Of a stretch of 25,107 nucleotides of DNA, positions 1 to 8,560 are shown piece after piece. Origin of the DNA: Nemertoderma westbladi (taxonomy: Eukaryota > Xenacoelomorpha > Nemertodermatida > Nemertodermatidae); assembly GCA_032718475.1 (NCBI GenBank), contig JAUCBJ010004496.1, positions 1-25,107 on the forward strand, read 5' to 3'. Each line of letters begins with the position of its first letter. Position 1 is the stretch's first letter. Below the pieces are notes generated by a model. It had not been told where the DNA came from, did no database searches, and was given only the letters and a program-made list of their open reading frames with translations. The position numbers were made by a program, and so were the translations under genes.

Positions 1-175
1 TCTCTGCCGCCTTTCTTTCCGCTTCTGCTGTTGCCATTGCCTCTGCCGCCTTTCTTTTCGCTTCTGCTGTTGCCATTGCCTCTGCCATCTTCCTTTCAAG
101 ACCCTGTCCAAGTCTAAGACTCATTCTAACCCCTTCCAAAAGACTATCTGACAGTGCCCGTTTTGTGTCAGACAT
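1..175 (-). CDS. N-terminal part of unidentified Ala/Glu-rich helical protein (runs off left edge)
   Basis: Reading the minus strand from an ATG at 175-173, 58 codons stay open to the window edge. The protein starts MSDTKRALSDSLLEGVR and then enters a 13-residue repeat, AMATAEAERKAAE, present about twice and preceded by a degenerate part-copy. The composition (Ala, Glu, Lys, Arg) suggests a long charged alpha helix or coiled coil. The start is chosen because the ATG follows a run of A (an A at -3, acceptable for eukaryotic initiation) and an in-frame TAA lies about 36 bases upstream. I do not recognise the family. It could be the first exon of a host gene or the N-terminus of a transposon-encoded protein. 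The 3' part is outside the window, so neither length nor function can be judged. It is GC-richer than the DNA to its right, which fits coding sequence. Confidence 0.45.
   Translation of the reverse strand, partial: MSDTKRALSDSLLEGVRMSLRLGQGLERKMAEAMATAEAKRKAAEAMATAEAERKAAE
3..100 (-). repeat. 39-bp tandem repeat inside the coding start
   Basis: Two adjacent 39-bp units (3-41 and 42-80) differ at a single base (ttcc versus tttc in the middle), and a third degenerate part-unit follows to about 100. Because 39 is a multiple of three, the repeat keeps the minus-strand frame and encodes 13-residue helical repeats. Preservation of the frame supports coding use. Confidence 0.75.
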
Positions 176-312
176 TTTTGTTTGTACAGTTGAATGCCTA
201 CTGCTATATTACAGTTAAAGCAAGTCTAGTAATTCAGTATCACTGCAAGCCTAGCGATTAATTACCGATACCCTTACTCGGTGTAACGTGATATATATAC
301 AATATATTAGAA
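176..312. other. AT-rich upstream stretch, nothing recognised
   Basis: This lies upstream of the minus-strand start at 175. It contains an in-frame stop for that ORF and no clear promoter element or gene. Confidence 0.4.
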
Positions 313-555
313 TACCGGTATGCTTATAGTATATATATAAGTATTATTACAGACTAGATTTGTCACAGAGTACCGGTATATAATTTTAGCACAAATATAT
401 ATAAATATATAATAGGCCTATCGTGAATACCGGTATGCAGCTTACACTTCTAGTATATAAGTATAATTCTGGACTAGAATTAATTACAGAGTACCGGTAT
501 GATTTCAGCCTAAATTTATCGAATAAATATAATAAGCCTATTGTAAATACCGGTA
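313..555. repeat. ~117-bp tandem repeat with TACCGGTA palindromes
   Basis: The self-complementary 8-mer TACCGGTA occurs at 313, 371, 428, 492 and 548, spaced 58, 57, 64 and 56 bp. The sequence between alternate copies is related (shared ataagtat, gactaga, cacagagtaccggta, aatataata-gcctat blocks). This gives two diverged units of about 115 and 120 bp, each with two palindromes, and the start of a third. It is AT-rich apart from the palindromes. Confidence 0.7.
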
Positions 556-1495
556 TGTCAATTATTTTAAAATAATTGAATTTCTGAATGTTAGGGGTTA
601 CTTGGTTACTTTACTTACTTTATTACTGTTATTTAAGCAGTAGTCCAACTGATATGGAGACCTAGTTGTTGTATGGCAGGCCTACTATTTATAAATCGTT
701 TGAGTTGATTTATAATATTTATATACCCGTTTAAAATGGGTTTTGTCAATATTTGAAATAAATGTTATTATTTCTGGGAAGTAATCACTACACAAAAGCT
801 GTGCGCTCTCAGTGAAGTGCTACTTATTAGACACTAAAACAGATAATTCTAATTTACCTAAGTTACTTAATACTACAAATTACTTACGATACGGGTGAGA
901 TTAATTCTCTAATTAAACACAACAAAAATATTACGTACGAAATTTTAGGGTAATTTTACAGGAAGTCTACAAACCAGCCTAACAAAGGGTTAGATTTCTG
1001 GTTATCACAACGGACAGGGTACTACGGTATTTGAAAATAATAAGTAGTAGTAAATATATTGCACTGTCCAGATAGGAAAATACCACCGCCTGACGACCTA
1101 TAGCCGTATCGCTATAGGTACTACGTTATGTATCACGGAGTGTTCCTACCTGGAAGTTAATTACCGCGGACTACCAGATCCAATGTGCCTATTAACCACT
1201 TTACAACACAAATATACTGCCTACACACTAATTACTTTCGGAAAGCACTGTACACTAAACCCTAAATTAGGTACAAGTACTGGTACAACAAATAATCAGT
1301 AGTTAAATATACTTGAACAGTTAAAAGAACCACGGCATCTGCTGGAGTGACTGGAGCACAAAGTCACCAGTCTTTACCTACGCCTAGCAGCCCGTGTAGT
1401 ACCGGGGTTAATTTAACTATAACGGTATGTGTAACAAGCACAATTACTGTAGGAATAAACTTGGGGACATGAATGTTGCGAATAATCGCATAAAC
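556..1495. other. AT-rich non-coding stretch
   Basis: I see no gene here: stops are frequent in all frames and no protein family is recognisable. It contains a short hairpin at 1096-1119, listed separately, and a weaker 9-bp inverted repeat at 689-697 / 707-715. Confidence 0.5.
1096..1119. repeat. Short perfect hairpin, 9-bp stem and 6-base loop
   Basis: ACCTATAGC at 1096-1104 is the exact reverse complement of GCTATAGGT at 1111-1119, with a 6-base loop. No U-run follows and the role is unknown; it may be chance in AT-rich DNA. Confidence 0.4.
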
Positions 1496-2090
1496 TCTGA
1501 ATAATAAATATTACGCTACCCGTACAGAATACTCAAACAAAATACAAACCAAACGCTGGCAGACTACCACCAAGCCTAAATAAACTACAGTATGTGCAGA
1601 TTCCAAAATGGTTAGTTAGTATGCGTTCTAACACGGTAGTACGACTTATTCTTTAAGAGGGGATTGACCTTACAGCTATGGCTGCCCCAACTTACTAACT
1701 GGCACTCTATCGGACAAACTCTACACACGCAGTAATCTCTTCAGACCTAATAATAGCTAGACAACAATCCAGCCTACAAAATATCTGAGTAATAACTATT
1801 ACGGTACCTGAACAGACCACACAAACAAACACAGGCCAAAACGTTGGCAGAATACTGTCAAGCCTAAATAAACTACAGTATGTGCAGATTCCAAAATGGT
1901 TAGTTAGTATGCGTTCTAACACGGTAGTACGACTTATTCTTTAAGAGGGGATTGACCTTACAGCTATGGCTGCCCCAACTTACTAACTGGCACTCTATCG
2001 GACAAACTCTACACACGCAGTAATCTCTCCAAACCCAACAACAATCCGACAACAGTCCGGCCTACAATTATCAGAACAATCTGAGCAGAC
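1496..2090. repeat. 288-bp tandem duplication with an identical 170-bp core
   Basis: The stretch beginning at 1496 recurs at 1784 (offset 288), and a degenerate third start is visible near 2080. Positions 1571-1740 and 1859-2028 are base-for-base identical over 170 bp, while the sequence on either side within the same unit differs at many positions. No coding potential is evident. Confidence 0.85.
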
Positions 2091-2239
2091 TTACACGTCT
2101 TCAGCTCAATATTAACTTACATGTAAATAAAACCGACAGAAATAAGTAAAATCTCAATAAAAAACCAGGGCGGCCGTCCCTGATTAAATCTAAGACCTAC
2201 CAGTATACAATAATCAAAATCGAATAATACTAATGTACT
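2091..2239. other. AT-rich spacer between two tandem repeats
   Basis: Nothing recognisable apart from the short GC-rich word gggcggccgtccc near 2168. Confidence 0.4.
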
Positions 2240-2400
2240 TATACTGGAAGTACCGGTTAGGACAGTTGGGCCTACGGACCTACAGAAGTACCGGTTCTGG
2301 CAGTTGGACCTACGGACCTACAGCAGTACCGGTTCTGGCAGTTGGGCCTACTGACCTACAGAAGTACCGGTTCAGGTTTACCGGTCGACCGGTACTTTCA
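2240..2400. repeat. 38-bp tandem repeat, about 3.5 copies
   Basis: The word TACCGGTT starts at 2251, 2289, 2327 and 2365, exactly 38 bp apart. Each unit also contains cagttgg, cctac and gacctac. The last unit degenerates into a 16-bp palindrome at 2379-2394. The short open frame across it is a by-product of the repeat. Confidence 0.85.
2379..2394. repeat. 16-bp perfect palindrome TACCGGTCGACCGGTA
   Basis: The sequence is identical to its own reverse complement and consists of two ACCGGT sites flanking GTCGAC. It terminates the 38-bp repeat and shares the ACCGGT core with the repeat at 313-555. Confidence 0.8.
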
Positions 2401-3639
2401 ACTTTATTGCTTACTGCAATAAAGACAATAACTGTTATTGTACGCGCTTTTGAAGACCTTTAGCAGTTTAACCTGCCAAAATTTATATGTCTTTTGGTTT
2501 ATAAATAGACTTTAGAAATTGACAAATATTTAATACCAATAAACACAACATTAGCAGAAGCCAGCCTAGTGCGCGTCCATTCACCTGCTGGATATACCCG
2601 GGAGACTGGATTCTGAGGGCTTAGATTATTATTGCAGTGTAAGCTTACTGTATTATTCGATTGATCGTTAATAAATAATTTCTGACTAATATTATTCACT
2701 TTCGGGAAATATTAACAGTTCCTTTAGGACGTGGCGCTCTATCTAGGTAAACAGAGATATGACTTATACTAATCACAACGGTAAGTCGGTAAGGCTTATG
2801 ATTCACGTATGAGGCGCATTCTTTAGGAAATGCTTAGTTATCAGCCACAATCATGCACACTACCGGTAACGCACAATACTGCTCACTAATTTGCCGACCG
2901 TCAATGAATTTTATCATATATAAAGAGAACAGAAACTGACTCATGTAGTGCTTATCAAATAGCATTAAATTCACTACAAACCACAATAATATGAGTCGCA
3001 ATCGCTATATGTAACCTGTCTCTCTAACCTGTAGTGTATCAAGAAAATTGGGAAATTTGGGTTCTTTATAAATGTTCTCCAAATAATATTCAACCAACTG
3101 ATACAAAATATGACAACAGTAAAAAGCATTAAGACGGTATGTTAAGTTATGATATGAACTGATAACAGTTATACGCTCTATAATCTTAAGCCTACTAATG
3201 TTTCTTCCAAAGTCTGAAACGAATTGACTCTAGAGCCGGTGTTCCTGGCCTAGATAGAAACAACACAACAGTATCAAGAAAAACAGTAAGACTGAACACT
3301 CCTAGCATGATCTGCCAAAATATCTCCACATCGACAGAAAAAATCGCTCTGATTGGCTGTTAAGCTAAACAAAGAACCATGTGTCCAATGGCCGTTTTCA
3401 TGTCAGCAACCAGCTGTTAGATGTCGTAAGCTGAATCATCAAGGCTAAGCTGTGCCAGGGTATTTGGTGCATTGCGGGTTTTTTGCCTTACCATGTCCGC
3501 CAAAGCACACATATAGAAGAATGACGTTTATGTCCGTTAAAACACCTATAACGGTACCTTGCGGGCGAGGGGGATATATATATAGTTAGAGAGCTTTTTA
3601 GAGTATTCCAGCGCCTGGGGGGAAACTGGATTGCAAAGC
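2401..3639. other. Non-coding stretch, no gene recognised
   Basis: Stops are frequent on both strands and no family is recognisable. Between about 3340 and 3600 there are an inverted CCAAT word (attgg, 3352), a CCAAT word (3385), a GC-rich patch and an 11-base TA run (3574-3584). These are promoter-like words, but no intact gene follows; the next feature is a dead retrotransposon. Confidence 0.4.
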
Positions 3640-4090
3640 AAAAGGGCCAGTTATATCCCACAGAAGCTTTTACACCTGCTCATTATGCTCGACATGAGCT
3701 CGGCATTTGATACCGTTGATCATGAGCTGCTCTTAAACATTCTAGAACATGACATAGGCGTAAGTGATGTGGCCCTCCAATGGTTTTGCTCTTACCTAGC
3801 AGACCGGACTCAAAAAGTTAAAGTCGGCAATAGTTACTCAAAGAAAATGTTGCTGCTCATATAACTTTTCATCCACACTTGAATATTATTCAAGTGTGGA
3901 TGAAAAGTTATTTATTAATATAAATATGAATAGCAATAAAACAGAAATGCTGTTGATCCAGTCTAAGTTCGGGTCATCTTTGTAATTATATTATATCCAG
4001 CAGTCCGTGTGCTAGAAACATTGGGGTTACTATGGACACTTATCTACTGTTTGATAAGCAGATAAGAAAAGTTGGTAAGGAGTCATTTAT
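3640..4090 (+). pseudogene. CR1/L2-like LINE reverse transcriptase remnant, internally deleted
   Basis: In frame with 3631, residues around 3688-3830 read LDMSSAFDTVDHELLL and then IGVSDVALQWFCSYLADR, with the first catalytic aspartate region and helix typical of CR1/L2/Rex-type reverse transcriptases. The frame is lost at 3864. In another frame, 3926-3985 reads NSNKTEMLLIQSKFG, the motif after the catalytic core. About 3998-4078 reads ARNIGVTMDTYLLFDKQI, the following 'LGV..D..LSFD' block. The core between them, including the expected YADD box, is missing and replaced by a 51-bp fold-back palindrome. The remnant ends near 4090 against a microsatellite. It belongs to a different LINE lineage from the RTE-like copies further right. 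It is clearly dead. Confidence 0.75.
3861..3911. repeat. 51-bp perfect fold-back palindrome (25-bp arms, 1-base loop)
   Basis: The left arm 3861-3885 is the exact reverse complement of the right arm 3887-3911, with a single T at 3886 between them. The symmetry stops at both ends (3860 and 3912 are both T). It sits at the junction where the reverse transcriptase remnant loses its catalytic core. Confidence 0.95.
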
Positions 4091-4131
4091 ACGTATTCGT
4101 ATACGTATACGTATTCGATAATACGTATTCG
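4088..4131. repeat. Short tandem repeat of TACGTATTCG-like units
   Basis: The words TACGTATTCG, TATACGTATACG and TACGTATTCG are strung together. The last copy (4122-4131) is the authentic LINE sequence, because it is found intact in the better-preserved copy at 15944-15953. The array therefore looks like slippage expansion of the truncated edge of LINE fragment A. Confidence 0.7.
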
Positions 4132-4720
4132 AAGGTCCTCACCTGACTTCCGGATCCATGATCCCAGGTAACAGAAGTCATCCACATGCTCAATCATACC
4201 ATCTTTTGAGCTTATGCTCATCCGATCAGAGACTTGCTGAGGACTTTCAAAGTTAACTGACAAAATTATGGTCTTTCTGGAGTTAATAAAAAGACCAACA
4301 CTAGAAGCAGCATGTTCTAATGAGCTGAGGAGCCGTTGGGCTCCCTCTAATGATTCTGAGAGTACTCCTAAGTCATCAGCAAAGTCTAGATCAGTTAGGT
4401 ACTTGGCAGGATTTCCTCGACTTCTGGAGCCAGTAGGTGGAGTTATCATCACCCCATCATCATTATGATGATCTAAGGACATGCGTAAAACATAGACAAC
4501 CACAACAATGATAAACAAGAATGGTGCAAGTGTGTCTCCCTGGAGTACTCCCCATAACACTTCAAATGGTTCTATGCCACCGTCAACAGTAGACACAAAT
4601 GTTGTCGAACCATCGTATACTGATCTGATTGCTGCAATAATTTCATCAGGCATGATTTCACCAGACGAGCAGTACCGTAGTGACGTCAGCAGCAGTGTCA
4701 GTATAATAACAATACAATTG
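4122..4720 (-). mobile_element. RTE-like LINE fragment A (reverse transcriptase middle part)
   Basis: The minus-strand frame 4653-4087 encodes part of a reverse transcriptase. From its N-terminus it reads PDEIIAAIRSVYDG, then GVLQGDTLAPFLF (the QG motif of the palm), then LTDLDFADD with the catalytic FADD variant, then GLFINSRKT and FCYLGSWI. The frame stays open a little upstream of the Met at 4653, but without convincing reverse transcriptase sequence. The 3' side stops abruptly after the codons for GEDLRIR, in a TACGTATTCG expansion, so thumb and C-terminus are missing. It closely matches the copy at 15391-16307 where they overlap. One patch, IIVVVVYVLR, looks altered by a small ACA-type slippage. 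The clade assignment rests on the FADD context and on the C-terminal tail seen in the other copies. It is non-functional. Confidence 0.85.
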
Positions 4721-5020
4721 ATTTAATTCAGTTAAATAATCTTTATTCTAAATTGGGTTAAACTGTGCAAGAGACTGCAAATGAGAAAAGAGAACGAGTT
4801 CTGTCTTGCGCAACAGAAAATTTTGTTAAATTCTATAGCGAATAGATCCTAGTATTTAAGATAACTGATCGATATCACAAAGATGAATTACTGTAAAAAC
4901 TGCATTTTCAACCTGCCTGTTAAAGGAAATTACTTATATTAATTAACTTACTTTCTATTAAAACTTTAAACTTTAACATTAAAACGGCATCGATTTCACA
5001 AGGAATAATTACTTATGTTA
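4721..5020. other. AT-rich spacer with weak internal repeats
   Basis: No gene is seen. Similar phrases recur (gatatcacaaagatgaattact near 4871 in pieces, ggaaattacttat near 4925, and the cgatttcacaagg / aattacttatg stretch near 4990), suggesting an old local duplication. A GTAAGT-type donor read on the minus strand lies at its right edge (5021-5026). Confidence 0.4.
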
Positions 5021-5026
5021 ACTTAC

Positions 5027-5304
5027 ATACGTTTATCTTCTGTTTCATGCTCAACTTCAAATCATGGGTGCCCGCTCTATTTCCCGATCGTAAATTACCC
5101 ATTGCTACACAAAAGAAATTCGTACCAAAGTAGATGTTATCTATATCCCTGATGTACAAAGTGCCATCGTCGTCGACAGCGATATTATAATCCGCGGTTA
5201 CTAGAGAAATATCACCATCCTGGAAATAAATAAATATATTCGGTAGAAGCAGACAAGAGGCTGGTCCAGTCACCCTTGGAACGGGGATGGTTGCAATTTG
5301 AACA
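5027..5304 (-). CDS. Possible immunoglobulin-like domain exon (candidate, copy 1)
   Basis: The minus-strand frame is open from 5333 to 5013. Residues IAVDDDGTLYIRDI followed by FFCVAMGN resemble the E-F strands of an Ig domain (D.DG.LYI ... Y.C.A.N). An upstream PASCLLLP could hold the first cysteine, and NIFIYFQDGD the 'W..DG' strand, although the usual tryptophan is absent. Splice signals fit: a branch-like ctaac and an acceptor AG read at 5306-5305, and a donor GTAAGT read at 5026-5021, giving a 278-nt exon. A second donor, GTATGT, is possible 4 bases earlier. No neighbouring exons are visible, so this may be a stray or decayed exon of a cell-surface protein. The family call rests on motif resemblance only. 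Confidence 0.35.
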
Positions 5305-5370
5305 CTAAAGTTAGCCAGAGAGTCCGCCTGCACGACCTCTCCTATATATACGGTAGTTTAGAACGCGTTT

Positions 5371-5940
5371 GCTACTACTACGATCGGCATGCTGCATTAT
5401 ATATATTACATATATATTAATAATTCTGTGACGGCTTGTCGACAAAATTGCGCCGCCATAACTCCCTATCACCCATGACATTTACTAGATCATCCGCATC
5501 TTCCAGACCAGTGTTTTTTAAGATGAGTCTCAAGAAATTCATGGGCTGTCCACCATGCTTATTCGCTCCATGAGGGCGCAAAAAGAACAAGGTAAAAGCA
5601 AGAACAAGAGAACAAGAGAAGAATGCGCTAAAGCACTGGCTGGTCCTCACGGCGAAAGCAATGGACTGCAAAGCGGAGGCGGTTCTGTTTAAATGTCAAG
5701 CTAGGGGAAACTAATGGAACACATCCAATGTTGTAGAGAGGCTTGTTGGAGATGTGTTCATTGTACTTGACACAATGAACCCGGCGTAGCATTCTTGTGC
5801 CTGTGCCATCCAGAGATTTGGTGTCCTCTGCAGTTAGAGACTACCACAAAAGAGTACTGGTGCTACTACTGCCATAAATAATCGAACCTTAAGGTTCCGT
5901 TTTGTTCTATGGGACTTCCAAATGTTGAAATCCAAATATT
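5371..5940 (-). mobile_element. RTE-like LINE fragment C1 (3' end, decayed)
   Basis: This is the 3' end of the element seen intact at 15391-16307, in the same orientation. It matches from the tail (tactactac next to gatcggcatgctgcat) to about 5940. The C-terminal residues RPHGANKHGGQPMNFLR, LKNTGLEDADDL and MGDRELWRRNFVD are readable in the minus frame 5671-5417. Decay is clear: an A/G-rich insertion of about 35 bases (around 5580-5625, aagaacaag-type words) breaks the homology, an AT-rich insertion sits near 5397-5425, and the frame upstream of 5671 is lost. The element's 3' end is a short (GTA)n tail rather than poly(A), as in RTE-type LINEs. It is non-functional. Confidence 0.85.
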
Positions 5941-6330
5941 GGGAACTCAATACTGTATATTTTCTGATAACACATTGACAGTTTATTTCGCTCGCATAGC
6001 ACTACAGATCTGACCAACATCAATGAAATCTGGTGTTTTGTGTGGTGAAAGAGCATCGGCGTAGAAAAGCTTTATATGTAATTTGAGTAAAATCTATTCA
6101 TACACTGAAAAAGTTACTAGTAATTTATTATAATACTTTACAACACCAAAGTCAACAAATTAATAATATTAATTCGAGGCCTAACGTTCCTCCACATGCA
6201 GCACCTATTTATAAATCCCTCGAAATTACTCCATTAGATTAATTATTGTTAGAACTCTCTCTCTTGTCTTTCTTTATCCAGAGACTGTTTCATAGTTTCT
6301 GGATGGTGTACTTATACTAGGATGGAATGG
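5941..6330. other. AT-rich spacer between LINE fragment and satellite
   Basis: No gene or known element is recognised. It is repeated exactly in the second copy (11107-11496). The change to the GC-rich satellite at about 6331 is abrupt. Confidence 0.5.
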
Positions 6331-6350
6331 ATGTTGTTGGATTCACCGGC

Positions 6351-6900
6351 ACTGTGTGTGGCTGACCGCGAGATCTGGGGGCGCTATGTTGCTGGGTCCG
6401 CCGGCACTGATTGTGGCTGACCGTGAGATCTGGGGCTGCTATGTTGCTTGGTGCGCCGGCACTGTGTGTGGCTGACCGTGAGATCTGGGGGCACTATGTT
6501 GCTGGGTCCGCCGGCACTGATTGTGGCTGACCGTGAGATCTGGGGCTGCTATGTTGCTTGGTGCGCCGGCACTGTGTGTGGCTGACCGTGAGATCTGGGG
6601 GCACTATGTTGCTGGGTCCGCCGGCACTGATTGTGGCTGACCGTGAGATCTGGGGCTGCTATGTTGCTTGGTGCGCCGGCACTGTGTGTGGCTGACCGTG
6701 AGATCTGGGGGCACTATGTTGCTGGGTCCGCCGGCACTGATTGTGGCTGACCGTGAGATCTGGGGCTGCTATGTTGCTTGGTGCGCCGGCACTGTGTGTG
6801 GCTGACCGTGAGATCTGGGGGCACTATGTTGCTGGGTCCGCCGGCACTGATTGTGGCTGACCGTGAGATCTGGGGCTGCTATGTTGCTTGGTGCGCCGGC
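6351..6900. repeat. Higher-order repeat: five copies of a 110-bp dimer
   Basis: The variant GCACTGATTGTGG starts at 6404 and recurs every 110 bp (five times, the last at 6844), always alternating with a normal monomer. The second member of each dimer also carries GGGGCTGC and TTGGTGCGCC. Dimers two to five are essentially identical; the first differs at two CpG-type positions. Confidence 0.9.
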
Positions 6901-7339
6901 ACTGTTTACGGCTGGCCGTGAGATCTGGGGGCGCTATGTTGCTTGGTGCGCCGGCACTGTGTATGGCTGGCAGCGAGATCTGGAGGCACTATGTTGCTGG
7001 GTCCGCCGGCACTGTGTGTGGCTGACCTCGAGATCTGGGGGCGCTATGTTGATGGGTCCGCCGGCACTGTGTGTGGCTGACCGTGAGATCTGGGGGCACT
7101 ATGTTGCTGGGTCCGCCGGCACTGTGTGTGGCTGACCGTGAGATCTGGGGCTGCTATGTTGCTGGGTGCGCCGGCACTGTTTATGGCTGGCCGTGAGATC
7201 TGGGAGCGCTATGATGCTTGGGCCTCCGGCACTGTGTGTGGCTGACCGTGAGATCTGGGGCTGCTATGTTGCTTGGTGCGCCGGCACGTGTATGACTGGC
7301 AGCGAGATCTGGAGGCACTATGTTGCTGGGTCCGCCGGC

Positions 7340-8560
7340 ACTGTGTGTGGCTGACCTTGAGATCTGGGGCGCTATGTTACTGGGTCCGCCGACACTGTGT
7401 ATGGCTGACCACGAGATCTGGGGGCACTAAGTTACTGGGTCCGCCGGCACTGTGTGTGGCTGACCGCGAGATCTGGGGGTGCCATGTTGCTGGGTCCGCC
7501 GGCACTGTGTGTGGCTGGCCGCGAGATCTGGGGGCACTATGTTGCTGGGACCGCCGGCACTGTGTGTGGCTGACCGTAAGATCTGGGGGCACTATGTTGC
7601 TGGGTCCGCCGGCACTGTGTGTGGCTGACCTCGAAATCTGGGGCGCTATGTTACTGGGTCCGCCGGCACTGTGTGTGGCTGACCTCGAGATCTGGGGCGC
7701 TATGTTACTGGGTCCGCCGGCACTGTGTGTGGCTGACCTCGAGATCTGGGGCGCTATGTTACTGGGTCCGCCAGCACTGTGTGTGGCTGACCTCGAGATC
7801 TGGGGCGCTATGTTACTGGGTCCGCCGGCACTGTGTGTGGCTGACCGTGAGATCTGGGGGCACTATGTTACTGGGTCAGCCGGCACTGTGTGTGGCTGAC
7901 CTCGAGATCTGGGGCGCTATGTTACTGGGTCCGCCGGCACTGTGTGTGGCTGATCGTGAGATCTGGGGGCACTATGTTGCTGGGTCCAGCGGCACTTTGT
8001 GTGGCTGACCTCGAGATCTGGGGCGCTATGTTACTGGGTCCGCCGGCACTGTGTGTGGCTGACCGTAGGATCTGGGGCTGCTATGTTGCTGGGTCCGCCG
8101 ACACTGTGTGTGGCTGACCGTAGGATCTGGGGTCGCTATGTTGTTGGGTCCGCCGGCACTGTGTGTGGCTGACCGCAAGATCTGGGGCGCTATGTTACTG
8201 GGTCCGCCAGCACTGTGTGTGGCTGACCTCGAGATCTGGGGCGCTATGTTACTGGGTCCGCCGGCACTGTGTGTGGCTGACCGTGAGATCTGGGGGCACT
8301 ATGTTGCTGGGTCCGCCGGCACTGTGTGTGGCTGACCGTGAGATCTGGGGGCACTATGTTACTGGGTCCGCCGGCACTGTGTGTGGCTGACCGCGAGATC
8401 TGGGGGTGCCATGTTGCTGGGTCCGCCGGCACTGTGTGTGGCTGGCCGCGAGATCTGGGGGCACTATGTTGTTGGGTCCGCCGGCACTGTGTGTGGCTGA
8501 CCTTGAGATCTGGGGCGCTATGTTACTGGGTCCGCCGGCACTGTGTGTGGCTGGCCGCGA
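7340..8560. repeat. 54-bp monomer subfamily, many with XhoI sites
   Basis: Units with one G fewer in the G-run (ATCTGGGGCGC), TTACTGGG instead of TTGCTGGG and often GACCTCGAG are clustered here. Four to five stand directly in tandem between about 7620 and 7840. They are interleaved with 55-bp units and do not occur as a cluster right of the LINE insertion. Confidence 0.8.

Noticed and set aside
689-715. TTATAAATC / GATTTATAA inverted repeat as a regulatory hairpin
   Set aside because: It is a short, AT-only stem in AT-rich DNA and likely chance.
1496-2090. The 288-bp pair as the LTRs of a small retrotransposon
   Set aside because: The copies are directly adjacent with no internal region, primer-binding site or polypurine tract.
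2233-2463. A 76-residue plus-strand open frame
   Set aside because: It is a by-product of the 38-bp tandem repeat, with no recognisable domain.
3340-3600. CCAAT and TATA-like words before 3631 as a promoter
   Set aside because: The spacing is loose (about 190 bp from CCAAT to the TA run), the words are short in AT-rich DNA, and only a dead reverse transcriptase follows.
7377-7592. Minus-strand open frames across the array
   Set aside because: They are the reverse of the same satellite, with a recurring TAG in one phase; there is no independent coding signal.
7273-7899. A 208-residue open frame as a repeat protein gene
   Set aside because: The frame exists only because the 55-bp monomer lacks stops where GGCTGACC is out of phase or mutated. 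All three frames give similar products and the start and end follow monomer variants.
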